Shown here: positions 1 to 7,741 of the stretch, in pieces
Layout of the letters: the number at the start of each line of letters is the position of its first letter
Position numbering within the stretch: position 1 is the first letter of the stretch
Origin: DASYSA01 sp036003885
Lineage (GTDB): Bacteria; Acidobacteriota; Blastocatellia; UBA7656
Reading direction: 5' to 3'
NCBI GenBank assembly: GCA_036003885.1
Contig: DASYSA010000620.1
Coordinates: 1-13,632, forward strand
DNA length: 13,632 bases
The notes under the pieces: generated by a model
Told to the model about the DNA's origin: nothing
The model's input: the letters and a program-made list of their open reading frames with translations, nothing else
The model's database searches: none
Program-made: the position numbers and the translations under genes

Positions 1-387
1 CAGGGCAAGGCCATTTTGATCAGCTCGCACATACTGACCGAGCTGGCCGAGATCTGCAGCGGCGCCGTAATCATCGAACAGGGAAAGCTCTTGATGGCCG
101 GCACGATCGATCAGTTGCTGGCCGGCAACGTTGCGCACAGAACGGTCTTGATCAGGCCGCTCGAGAGGCAGGAGGATTTGTATCGCGAACTGCTTCAAAT
201 GCCCCACGTCCAGAATGCCAGGCTTGCAGGCCCGGACATCGCGATAGATTTTGACGGTACGGATGATGATTGCTCCGACATTCTGACTGCCCTCGTGCAG
301 CAAGGCTTCCGGCTCATCGAATTCAAACAAGAGCGCGCTAACCTTGAAGACATCTTCATGAATCTGACCAGAGGAGAAGTTCAGTGA
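1..387 (+). CDS. ABC transporter ATP-binding protein, C-terminal fragment (5' end outside window)
   Basis: This is the last 128 codons of an ABC-type ATPase, read in frame from base 1 to the TGA at 385-387. The visible part begins just before the H-loop: ILISSHILTE with the switch histidine at fragment residue 10, followed by the EQGKLLMAGT strand typical of ABC-2 export ATPases. The Walker A, Q-loop, signature and Walker B motifs lie upstream of the window. The tail ends in NLEDIFMNLTRGE, the usual closing motif of ABC-2 drug/polysaccharide/lipid exporter ATPases. It would hydrolyse ATP at the inner face of the cytoplasmic membrane to drive the permease encoded next, whose GTG start overlaps this stop (GTGA). 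The substrate cannot be told. A TTG at 16 is not the start; the frame is open to the left edge. Confidence 0.93.
   Translation, partial: QGKAILISSHILTELAEICSGAVIIEQGKLLMAGTIDQLLAGNVAHRTVLIRPLERQEDLYRELLQMPHVQNARLAGPDIAIDFDGTDDDCSDILTALVQQGFRLIEFKQERANLEDIFMNLTRGEVQ
371..379 (+). promoter_or_regulatory. Ribosome binding site for the ABC permease
   Basis: GAGGAGAAG lies inside the last codons of the ATPase gene and ends 4 bases before the GTG at 384. It supports the GTG as start and indicates independent loading plus translational coupling through the GTGA overlap. Confidence 0.6.
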
Positions 388-1889
388 AGGAGCGTGCCGG
401 AATACTTGGGCGGATCGACGACGCATTCAATCCGATCGTCGTGAAGGAGCTGCGGCAGGCCGTTCAAGGTAAGTTCGTAGCCACGGTTCTAATCGTTTTG
501 CTCGTCATTCAGATCACAGCCATCGGTCTGATCATCATCAACAGCGATGATATCTCAACCAGATTCGACTCCGGGCGAAACGCATTCATGATTCTCCAGA
601 GTATCATGCTGGCCATCTGCCTGCTCTTTGTGCCTGCCTACACTGCGTTCCGTCTCGGATCTGAGCGCTCGGACACCAACGTCGACCTGTTGTTCATCAC
701 GACGATCAAACCTCGGGCGATCATAGGCGGCAAGATCTTCGCCGCTCTCATGATCACCGTGTTGATATTCAGCGCCTGCATGCCCTTCATGGTGTTCACG
801 TATTGGTTGAGAGGAATCGACCTGCCTTCTATCTTCGTGATGTTGGCGTTTTCGTTCCTGGTTGTGGCCGCCGCGGTTCATTTGGCGACGTTCATCGCCA
901 GCATTGGGGCGAACAGGGTCTTCAAGATATTACTCGGCGTGGCCGCGCTCTGCATTCTCTTTCCAGTTTTTGTAAGCACCCTGACTTTCTCCTTCTCGCT
1001 GTTGATGACGGGCGTCGGCAGCCGGTTGAATAGCTGGACCTTTTGGGGACCCGCTTTGGCGACGGTGCTCATTCTGTTGACGATGATCGGACTGCTGTTC
1101 TTCATGTCGGTCGCCCTCATTACTCCGATCTCGGCGAACCGAGCGTTGGCCGTAAGAGCCTATGTGATGACGGCGTGGCTCGTTGGCGGAGTGACCGGCG
1201 GGGTGATCAGCTACGTCAACACCGACAACACGGCGGTCATCGTTTGGAGCATCCTGAGTGCATCGGTCTTTTTCCTCGGGTTCTTCGTTGCCGTGAGCGA
1301 ACGGGAGGGCCTGGGTTCGCGAGTTCTCCGGAAGATTCCGCGGACCACCCCGCTTCGTCTGCCCGCCTTCTTTCTCTTCAGCGGCGGCGCCAGCGGGGTA
1401 GCCTGGTGCTGCCTGATGTGTGTCCTCACCTTGATATGGGTCAGGCTTTGGAAGATGTCCGCAGGGAGGGGAGACTCCCATTTGCGCGATGCAATGGTCT
1501 GGGTTGGCGGGCTGGGATTGTACGGCTTCTGCTATTCGATGACTGCCGTCTTCCTGAGGACAACTTTGCTGGCGAAGTGGTTGAGCGCGAAGTTCACCGG
1601 GCTGGTTGCCCTGTTTCTGCTCGCGGTCGGCTCTATCGTCCCTTACCTGATCGGCTACCTCATATTCTTTGGTTCTCCGGCTAACAGCGAACGAACCGCC
1701 ATATCGCTACTCAGCAATCCATTTGCGCTGGATGTCGATTCCGGCTTCCGCTCCGTCTTTCTCATGTTCGCCGGCGGATGGGCTCTGATCATCGCTCTCT
1801 TGAACCTCGGCTGGTTCCATCGAGCGATCGCCGGATTTCGACCCCCCGAAGCGAAGGAACCAGTGGAAGTGTTCAGCGAGGCCAGATGA
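384..1889 (+). CDS. ABC-2 type transporter permease, about 12 TM helices
   Basis: Integral inner-membrane permease of 501 aa, partner of the ATPase before it. The N-terminus carries NPIVVKELRQAVQGK (residues 16-30), resembling the NP-x-x-x-KE-x-R entry motif of ABC-2 permeases found beside DUF58/VWA genes. Hydrophobic spans by eye: about 31-52, 67-90, 114-141, 148-172, 181-207, 221-247, 258-278, 284-304, 328-355, 370-391, 403-430 and 457-476. This is about double the six helices of a classic ABC-2 half, so it may be an internally duplicated or fused permease. The GTG start is preferred because of the preceding GAGGAGAAG and the 4-base overlap with the ATPase. The stop overlaps the next ATG (ATGA at 1886-1889), tying it to the DUF58 gene. 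The transported substrate is unknown. Confidence 0.88.
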   Translation: MKERAGILGRIDDAFNPIVVKELRQAVQGKFVATVLIVLLVIQITAIGLIIINSDDISTRFDSGRNAFMILQSIMLAICLLFVPAYTAFRLGSERSDTNVDLLFITTIKPRAIIGGKIFAALMITVLIFSACMPFMVFTYWLRGIDLPSIFVMLAFSFLVVAAAVHLATFIASIGANRVFKILLGVAALCILFPVFVSTLTFSFSLLMTGVGSRLNSWTFWGPALATVLILLTMIGLLFFMSVALITPISANRALAVRAYVMTAWLVGGVTGGVISYVNTDNTAVIVWSILSASVFFLGFFVAVSEREGLGSRVLRKIPRTTPLRLPAFFLFSGGASGVAWCCLMCVLTLIWVRLWKMSAGRGDSHLRDAMVWVGGLGLYGFCYSMTAVFLRTTLLAKWLSAKFTGLVALFLLAVGSIVPYLIGYLIFFGSPANSERTAISLLSNPFALDVDSGFRSVFLMFAGGWALIIALLNLGWFHRAIAGFRPPEAKEPVEVFSEAR

Positions 1890-2761
1890 ACGACGAGCAT
1901 CGCCGTTACCTGATGGAAGGTGAGCAAGCCGGGTCGCGCTTCACACTTGCAGCGCCCCGAAGAGTGCCGACAGGAATTGGGGGTATTCGCCTCGGCAATC
2001 GCATTGGAAGCTCGCTCGAATTCAGAGATCATCGCGAGTATCAAGCGGGAGATGATCTGCGGCGCATAGACTGGAACGCCTTCGCTCGAACAGACAAGCT
2101 GATCCTGAAGCTCTATCAGGAAGAGGTCAGCCCTCACCTCGATCTGGTTATCGACGGGTCACGGTCGATGGCCCTCGAGGGGAGCGCCAAGCTGCAGGCT
2201 ACACTCGGACTGGCGGCGGTTTTTGCGGTTGCTGCTACGAACGCGGGTTTCAGTCACTCAGCATGGCTCGCGCGCGACGTGTGTCAGAGGGTTGAAGGAG
2301 GAACGGATCGGCCGGCGTTTTGGGAGGGCCTCTCCTTCGACTATGAGGGAGACCTGGCTGAATCGTTCGCGCGGCTACGACCTCCCTGGCGCAGGCAAGG
2401 GATTCGAATTTTGCTGAGCGATCTATTATGGCTCGGCGATCCGCTGGTCACGTTGCAGCATCTGTCGAAGGATTCGTCTTCGGTGGTTGTAGCGCAGGTA
2501 CTGGCGAAGGCCGATGCCGATCCGCCTGATCGTGGCAACGTGCGGTTGATCGATTCGGAGACCGACCAGACGCGCGAGATATTCCTGGATGACCCGGCAG
2601 TGAAACGCTACAAAGAGGCTCTCGGCCGTCACCGAGACAACTGGCAGCTTGCGTGCAGGCAGACTGGGGCGGTAATGACGACTATGATCGCAGAAGAGAC
2701 GGCGTTGGACTGGGAGCTCGAAGAACTGGTGGCCGCGGAAATTCTTGGAATTAGTCATTAG
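1886..2761 (+). CDS. DUF58 domain protein (MoxR-associated, VWA-like)
   Basis: Predicted 291-aa cytosolic or membrane-peripheral protein. The DUF58 hallmark is clear at residues 41-81: SSLEFRDHREYQAGDDLRRI continuing into DWNAFARTD and a KLYQEE element. A VWA-like fold follows, with LDLVIDGSRSM giving an intact D90-x-S92-x-S94 metal site and RILLSDLLWLGD as the second metal-site strand. In the known pattern these proteins act with a MoxR AAA+ ATPase and BatA/VWA membrane proteins; a chaperone-like or assembly role is proposed for the family but not proven. The ATG at 1886 is chosen for its ATGA overlap with the permease; the open frame extends upstream, but that stretch overlaps the permease out of frame. 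The last codons and the TAG stop lie inside a repeat (left arm starts at 2754), so the native C-terminus may have been altered by repeat insertion. Confidence 0.9.
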   Translation: MNDEHRRYLMEGEQAGSRFTLAAPRRVPTGIGGIRLGNRIGSSLEFRDHREYQAGDDLRRIDWNAFARTDKLILKLYQEEVSPHLDLVIDGSRSMALEGSAKLQATLGLAAVFAVAATNAGFSHSAWLARDVCQRVEGGTDRPAFWEGLSFDYEGDLAESFARLRPPWRRQGIRILLSDLLWLGDPLVTLQHLSKDSSSVVVAQVLAKADADPPDRGNVRLIDSETDQTREIFLDDPAVKRYKEALGRHRDNWQLACRQTGAVMTTMIAEETALDWELEELVAAEILGISH

Positions 2762-2904
2762 TCATTTGTCGCCAAAAGGGGGCAGCCACGAATTACACGA
2801 ATCACGCGAATTGCCACGAATTATTCGTGATCATTCGTTCAATTCGTGTAAATCGTGGCTGCTCCTTTCCGGGTGAGAAGTACAAATGACAAATGACCAG
2901 TGAC
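2754..2904. repeat. Nested inverted repeat between DUF58 and BatA-like genes (outer arms)
   Basis: The outer arms GTCATTAGTCATTTGTC (2754-2770) and GACAAATGACCAGTGAC (2888-2904) are reverse complements with 2 mismatches in 17. Each arm contains tandem GTCAT/ATGAC motifs. They enclose the 75-bp palindrome at 2785-2859, so the whole spacer could fold into one long hairpin. The left arm covers the DUF58 stop codon. No gene or promoter is evident in this 155-bp spacer. Confidence 0.8.
2785..2859. repeat. 75-bp heptad palindrome, copy 1
   Basis: An interrupted palindrome from GCC to GGC made of eight phased 7-mers. The left arm has CACGAAT-type heptads starting at 2787, 2796, 2805 (CGCGAAT) and 2815. 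The right arm has complementary ATTCGTG-type heptads at 2823, 2833 (ATTCGTT), 2842 and 2851 (AATCGTG). Complementarity extends outward to 2782-2862 (GCAGCCACG/CGTGGCTGC apart from one arm difference). A second copy of identical length and spacing lies at 12642-12716. No coding content. Confidence 0.88.
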
Positions 2905-2916
2905 CAATGACGATTT

Positions 2917-4683
2917 ATGACTTTCGCATTCCCCTTAGCCTTCGCTGCTCTGTTGGCTGTGCCGGCGCTTGTTGCCATTTATTGGCTCCGAAGTAGACAC
3001 AAGCGACAACCTGTATCGACATTGATGCTCTGGATGGATCAACGTGAGGCCCGCGAAGGAGGCTCGCTAATCCACCGGCTGCAAACACCGCTGCTCTTCT
3101 TCCTGGAGCTTCTCACCATTCTTCTGCTGATCATCGCCGCCACTCGGCCGGCTGTTACGGCCGGAGACAGGGCACGATCCCTCACTGTCGTGCTCGACGA
3201 TTCTTTCTCGATGCTGGCAGGTTCCAGCGACAGCTCGAGGAGTCGCGCCCTCGCCGCCGTTGAAAAGGAGATCGACAGCGGCCGATATTCGTCGATTCGC
3301 CTGATCGTCGCAGGTGAAACGCCGCAGATCCTTGGCGAGGGCGCAAGAGCTCTCGATCCAAACCTGCTCAAAGAGTGGAAGTGCCAGTCGCCCTCGGCCG
3401 ACCTCGCTGAGGCAATCTCATTTGCGTTCGCCCTGGGAGGCAATCGGCCCCGTGTTCTGGTCGTGAGCGATCAGCCGCCACCGGAAGAGCCGACTGATGG
3501 GCGCCTCGAGTGGTGGGCGTTTGGAACCGCCAGTCACAACGTTGCTTTTGTGAATGCGACTCGAAGCGCCGGCGACCCACAGGAGCGCTGCCTGTTGGAG
3601 GTTGCCAATCTCTCGCTCATCCCTATGAGGACCGGCCTGGTCATCCGTGTAGCGGCCGCGAGCGAGGCTGGCGAATCAAAGGAACTTCAGCGCTCTGCCC
3701 TGGTCCTGGGCCCTAAAGAAACCCGTCGCATTCTCCTCAAGCTCGAACCGGGTGCGGGCGTTCTGCGCGCGCGGCTTGATGATGACGACCTCAAAATCGA
3801 CAACCAGGTTGTTCTGCTGCCGGTGACCCGACGACAGGTGCGCGTCGATCTCCGATTCCAGAGTGAGTCGTTGAAGGGTCTGGTCGAGAAAGCGCTGGTG
3901 GCGACCGGCAGAGTCGCGCTCACCTCGGTAAATCCTGAACTGATACTTACGGACCAGCGCGAGGCTGAAGCTGATTCGACGGATGCCTGGCTGATGCAGT
4001 TCGTCGTGGACGGCGATGCCGAGAGCTACATGGGGCCATTCGTAGTCGACCGGGCCCATCCGCTGGCAGAAGGGCTCTTGCTCGACGGAGTGGTCTGGGG
4101 CGCGGGCAAAACGACTCTGTCTGCTAACACGCCCGTGATCACAACCGGCAACATCCCATTGTTGACCGATGTCGCGCGTCCGCGTGGCAGGCACGAACTG
4201 CGGATGCATCTCAGGCCCGATCTCTCGACGCTACAGGACACTCCCAACTGGCCGATCCTGATGTGGAATCTCATCGACTGGCGAGTCTCAACCGCACCGG
4301 GGCTCAAGGAGACAAACCTGCGACTCGGATCTGATGCAAATCTGACGGTCGACGCCGGAACTCACGTGGTTGAAGTGCGAAGCCCCGACGATGGAACTCA
4401 CGAGTTGACTGTGCGCGATAGAACGTTGGCGTTCAAGGCTGAGAGCGTTGGAGTCTACGAGATCAACGCGGCTACTGAGCGATATGCGTTTGCGTCGAAC
4501 GCGCTGCGGCAGGAAGAGTCTGATCTCGGGCGTTGTGCTTCGGGCCGCTGGGGCGATTGGCAGTCATCGGGCTTTCAGGCCGAGGAGCGCAGCGTCGGCT
4601 GGATATTCCTCATGCTGGCTCTGATAACTCTCGCGGTTCACCTTGCCCTTACCTCCCGCGGCGCGAGCGTGAGAGCCAAATGA
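2917..4683 (+). CDS. BatA-like membrane protein with VWA domain
   Basis: 588-aa inner-membrane protein. The N-terminal BatA (aerotolerance regulator N-terminal) module spans about residues 1-80: a first helix (4-24), a short charged loop ending in PVSTLMLWM, and a second helix (57-76, FFLELLTILLLIIAATRPAV). A VWA domain follows with metal-site residues D94-D-S96-F-S98 (VVLDDSFSM) and a LVVSDQPPP strand near 185. The central part has an HPLAEGLLLDGVVW element and a PNWPILMWNLIDWR motif that recur in this family but have no assigned function. A last helix lies at about 561-578. BatA-type proteins place the VWA domain on the outer side of the cytoplasmic membrane. The ATG at 2917 lacks a strong Shine-Dalgarno, and expression may be affected by the upstream repeat. 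The stop overlaps the next start (ATGA at 4680-4683). Confidence 0.87.
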   Translation: MTFAFPLAFAALLAVPALVAIYWLRSRHKRQPVSTLMLWMDQREAREGGSLIHRLQTPLLFFLELLTILLLIIAATRPAVTAGDRARSLTVVLDDSFSMLAGSSDSSRSRALAAVEKEIDSGRYSSIRLIVAGETPQILGEGARALDPNLLKEWKCQSPSADLAEAISFAFALGGNRPRVLVVSDQPPPEEPTDGRLEWWAFGTASHNVAFVNATRSAGDPQERCLLEVANLSLIPMRTGLVIRVAAASEAGESKELQRSALVLGPKETRRILLKLEPGAGVLRARLDDDDLKIDNQVVLLPVTRRQVRVDLRFQSESLKGLVEKALVATGRVALTSVNPELILTDQREAEADSTDAWLMQFVVDGDAESYMGPFVVDRAHPLAEGLLLDGVVWGAGKTTLSANTPVITTGNIPLLTDVARPRGRHELRMHLRPDLSTLQDTPNWPILMWNLIDWRVSTAPGLKETNLRLGSDANLTVDAGTHVVEVRSPDDGTHELTVRDRTLAFKAESVGVYEINAATERYAFASNALRQEESDLGRCASGRWGDWQSSGFQAEERSVGWIFLMLALITLAVHLALTSRGASVRAK

Positions 4684-7478
4684 TACTCTACCACCCATTC
4701 TTTCTCCTTCTCGCGATACCGCTGGCTGTCTCTTTCTGGCTCTGGAAGCCGGTTTCACGGCTACTCCGAGGGCTCAGGTTAGCCTCTCTGATATTGATAC
4801 TGCTCGCCACGTGCGGGCTGGCGCTCAATCTGCCGAGCCGGACAGGCGCCGTCATCGTGGTCGCGGATCGCAGTCACTCAATGCCGCCCGGCAGCCAGGA
4901 GTCCGAGAGGGAGGCGATCAATCTGATCCGGAATGCGATGGGCGCAGGAGACAGTCTGGGAGTTGTCAGTTTTGGTGAACGAACCTCGATTGACCAGCCT
5001 CCCGGGCGCGGGGAATTCTCGGGCTTCATCAGCGAGGTCGGCGCGGACGAATCGAACCTGGCTGAAGGCCTCGACAAGGCCCTCTCGCTCATTTCGCGAG
5101 ATGCGCCGGGCAGAATACTGGTTCTCTCTGATGGAAGATGGACCGGTCGGGACCCAACGACAAGCGCCTCGCGTGCGGCAATGCGAGGCGTGTCCATCGA
5201 CTACCGCTCGCTTCAAAGGACCTCGGCGAATGATGTCGCGATCTCTCAGGTCGATGCTCCCGGAACGGTGACGCCGGGCGAGTCCTTCCTCATCACCGCC
5301 TGGGTTCGTTCGCCGGCAGCGCAAGGAATCTCGTTCGAGTTACAGCGCGGAGGCGAACGGATTGCAGCAGGCGTCAGATCGATGCCTACGGGACTGGGAC
5401 GAGTCACCTTTCGCGACCAGGCGCGAGAGCCCGGCACCTACATCTACACCCTCAGAGTGGCCGGCATCGGTGAAGACCCGGTGCCTGAGAACAACACCGC
5501 GAAGATACTTATAGGCATTCAAGGTCCCCGACCGATCCTCTGCGTTACCTCATCTCCAAGCTCCGGGTTGGTGCGGTTGCTTCAGGCGGGCGGCTTGAAT
5601 GTAAAAGCGCAACTGCCGGCTCAGACCCATTGGTCGCTTGAAGAACTTTCGAAGTTCTCCAGCGTGCTGATCGAGAACGTCCCCGCTGAAAAGATCGGCG
5701 CCGCCGGCATGGAAAATCTTGCTGCGTGGGTTAAGGAGACCGGTTCGGGATTCATGATGACCGGCGGCAAGAACGCCTACGGTCCAGGCGGCTACTTTCG
5801 CTCGCAGCTCGAACCGATCATGCCGGTCTCGATGGAGCTCCGACAGGAGCACCGCAAGCTTGCGCTTGCGATCGTAGTGGCGATGGACCGCTCCGGCAGC
5901 ATGTCGGCCGACGCAGGTGGCGGCAAGACCAAGATGGATCTGGCCAACATCGCGGCTGTGCAGGTCCTCGATCTGCTTTCGCAGATGGATGAATTTGGGG
6001 TTATCGCCGTAGACAGCGCACCTCACACGATAGTCGATCTCGCTCCGGTGAACGATGTAGCTGGGACGAGATCGAAGATTCTGCGGATCGCTTCGGAGGG
6101 AGGCGGGATCTTCATCTACGAGGCCCTGGCTGGTTCGGCTCAAATGCTGGTAGGCGCGAAGGCTGGAACGCGGCACATCATCCTGTTGGCCGATGCGGCC
6201 GATTCCGAAGAGCCGGGAAAGTATCAGGAGCTGATAGAGAAGTGTCAGCAGGCCGGGATCACTATCAGCGTGGTTGGCCTTGGCAAGGAGACCGACGTGG
6301 ATGCCGAATTGCTGCGCGACATCGCGCGGCGAGGCGGGGGCCGCATCTTTTTCACCAACAACCCCGAAGAGCTGCCTCGCCTGTTTGCCCAGGACACCTT
6401 CGTCGTCGCTCGCAGCAGTTTCCTCGATGAACCGACTCCTATTCAGCTCACCGGCGGACTTGTGACCTTGACCGGCAAGCGCTTCGACGCGCCGCCTCCG
6501 ATCGGCGGCTATAACCTGTGCTACTTGCGCCCCCAGGCGAACCTTGGAGCGGTGACGGTCGACGAGTACAAAGCTCCGGTCGTTGCGTCATGGCAGGCCG
6601 GCGCCGGCCGCGTGCTCTGTTATACGGGTGAGGCGGATGGGGCCTATGCCGGATCGATGGCGAAGTGGAAAGATGTGGGCGAGCTGTTCACCAGTATGGC
6701 GCGATGGACGGCCGGAGATGTGAACACGCTGCCAGGCAATCTGATGGTGACTCAGGAAGTGAAGAAGGGCATTGGAGTGGTGCAACTTCACCTGGATCCT
6801 GAAAGAGAAGCAGATCCCTTCACGGATTTGCCTGGCGTGACTACGCTGCATGGGATTGCCGGCTCGAAGCCCGAGGTGGAGCGATCGACCATGCGGTGGA
6901 CCTCTGCAGACACACTTGAGGCCGAGGTTCCGGTACGTGGCAGTGAGACGGCTCTTTCGACGGTCGAGGTCTCGGGGGTCGGACGACTTTCGCTCGCGCC
7001 AGTCTGTTTACCTTACTCGCCCGAGTACCGACCCGTGGAAGCCGACGAAGGAGTTCTGGCGATGGAACGAGTGGCTCAAGCAACCGGGGGAAGGGAACGG
7101 GTGGACCTGTCAGGCATCTGGAAAGAACTGCCGAAGCAACCCCGATTGATTGACCTGACTCCTTTGTTGCTGGGAATCGCGATTCTGCTTTTGCTGTTGG
7201 AAGTGCTGGAGCGACGCACTGGCATGGTGTCTCGGCGGCGATTCGCCTTGCGAAGAGATCGCGAAGAATCTCCTCGAGTTGCTCCGGTTCTTCCAAAGCG
7301 TACAAGCCGCCGAATCACGGCACTGGGAGCGAAGGCGAGTGTCAACCAACCGTCCAAACCGCAGGGACCTTCTGTTCCCTCGGTGTCTGATCAGGCCGAG
7401 AAAGAGGGGGAGGGAATTGGTGACGCCCTCACTCGAGCCCGCCGGAGAGCTAAGGATAGGACGGAGCGGGGGCGATAG
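4680..7478 (+). CDS. Large membrane protein: VWA, class I amidotransferase-like domain, second VWA
   Basis: Predicted 932 aa. Two N-terminal helices (about 3-22 and 31-50) are followed by VWA-1 with D63-R-S65-H-S67 and VLSDG (D151), a beta-rich segment (about 185-280), an amidotransferase-like domain (about 283-385, including FMMTGGKNAYGPGGYF), and VWA-2 with D403-R-S405-G-S407 and LLADAADSE (D505). A C-terminal helix at about 826-842 precedes a basic, disordered-looking tail (843-932). The amidotransferase-like part shows no nucleophilic Cys at the expected elbow, so it is probably a structural or ligand-binding domain. The Thr expected in the second VWA metal site is replaced in GGGIFIY. 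The ATG at 4680 is chosen for its ATGA overlap with the preceding stop; the open frame continues upstream but overlaps the BatA-like gene. It is the last gene of the operon and probably works with the BatA-like and DUF58 proteins at the membrane. Confidence 0.88.
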   Translation: MILYHPFFLLLAIPLAVSFWLWKPVSRLLRGLRLASLILILLATCGLALNLPSRTGAVIVVADRSHSMPPGSQESEREAINLIRNAMGAGDSLGVVSFGERTSIDQPPGRGEFSGFISEVGADESNLAEGLDKALSLISRDAPGRILVLSDGRWTGRDPTTSASRAAMRGVSIDYRSLQRTSANDVAISQVDAPGTVTPGESFLITAWVRSPAAQGISFELQRGGERIAAGVRSMPTGLGRVTFRDQAREPGTYIYTLRVAGIGEDPVPENNTAKILIGIQGPRPILCVTSSPSSGLVRLLQAGGLNVKAQLPAQTHWSLEELSKFSSVLIENVPAEKIGAAGMENLAAWVKETGSGFMMTGGKNAYGPGGYFRSQLEPIMPVSMELRQEHRKLALAIVVAMDRSGSMSADAGGGKTKMDLANIAAVQVLDLLSQMDEFGVIAVDSAPHTIVDLAPVNDVAGTRSKILRIASEGGGIFIYEALAGSAQMLVGAKAGTRHIILLADAADSEEPGKYQELIEKCQQAGITISVVGLGKETDVDAELLRDIARRGGGRIFFTNNPEELPRLFAQDTFVVARSSFLDEPTPIQLTGGLVTLTGKRFDAPPPIGGYNLCYLRPQANLGAVTVDEYKAPVVASWQAGAGRVLCYTGEADGAYAGSMAKWKDVGELFTSMARWTAGDVNTLPGNLMVTQEVKKGIGVVQLHLDPEREADPFTDLPGVTTLHGIAGSKPEVERSTMRWTSADTLEAEVPVRGSETALSTVEVSGVGRLSLAPVCLPYSPEYRPVEADEGVLAMERVAQATGGRERVDLSGIWKELPKQPRLIDLTPLLLGIAILLLLLEVLERRTGMVSRRRFALRRDREESPRVAPVLPKRTSRRITALGAKASVNQPSKPQGPSVPSVSDQAEKEGEGIGDALTRARRRAKDRTERGR

Positions 7479-7492
7479 GATACGAGTGAAGC

Positions 7493-7536
7493 GTGATACG
7501 TGATGCGTGACCCAGCCAACACGCATCACGAGTCAC
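7493..7536. repeat. Inverted repeat after the operon, possible terminator
   Basis: The arms GTGATACGTGATGCGTGA (7493-7510) and ACACGCATCACGAGTCAC (7519-7536) pair with 3 mismatches in 18, around an 8-base loop. It starts 14 bases after the stop of the last operon gene. There is no trailing T run, so it is either a factor-assisted terminator, an mRNA 3'-end stabiliser, or another dispersed palindrome family. The arms contain repeated GTGAT motifs. Confidence 0.6.
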
Positions 7537-7552
7537 CCATGCTCCCAAGAGT

Positions 7553-7566
7553 CACCCCTCTGAAGA
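7553..7566 (+). repeat. 14-bp direct repeat, left copy
   Basis: CACCCCTCTGAAGA, identical to 7912-7925. The two copies bracket the hairpin cluster. They could be a target-site-like duplication or fragments of a longer repeat family. Confidence 0.6.
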
Positions 7567-7579
7567 GACTGCGCGAAAA

Positions 7580-7716
7580 CCCCAACCGGGAGGTTGGGGA
7601 TGCTTCCGTCCAGCCTACAAGATCGGCAGCCGAATCGCGCGAATCCCCCAACCGGCAGGTTGGGGATCCTTCACTTCAACCTGCTTCCCGCGAATCCCCA
7701 ACCTGCAGGCTGTGGG
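7580..7716 (-). repeat. REP-like hairpin units 1-3 (one orientation)
   Basis: Three hairpins with CCCCAACC and GGTTGGGG arms and 4-base loops: 7580-7599 (loop GGGA), 7646-7665 (loop GGCA) and 7696-7716 (loop TGCA, right arm degraded to GGCTGTGGG). Each is preceded by a GCGCGAA-like leader. Unit 2 with its flank (to about 7680) matches the complement of the units at 7742-7850 at about 39 of 43 bases by hand count, so this half is in reverse orientation relative to that one. Confidence 0.8.
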
Positions 7717-7741
7717 ACTTGCCTCGCGATCGGCCTTTCGA

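Noticed and set aside
930..1481. 183-aa antisense frame inside the permease gene
   Set aside because: Highly charged, low-complexity translation opposite a clear transmembrane protein; a codon-bias shadow. Similar antisense frames elsewhere were dropped for the same reason.
1778..1885. Upstream extension of the DUF58 frame to 1778
   Set aside because: It would overlap the permease gene by over 100 bases out of frame; the ATGA start at 1886 gives the normal family N-terminus.
4533..4679. Upstream extension of the double-VWA protein frame to 4533
   Set aside because: The extension overlaps the BatA-like gene and lacks a membrane start; the ATG at 4680 begins directly with the expected transmembrane helix.
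7493..7536. Calling the post-operon hairpin a rho-independent terminator
   Set aside because: The stem has mismatches and no T run follows, so only a repeat or possible terminator is claimed.
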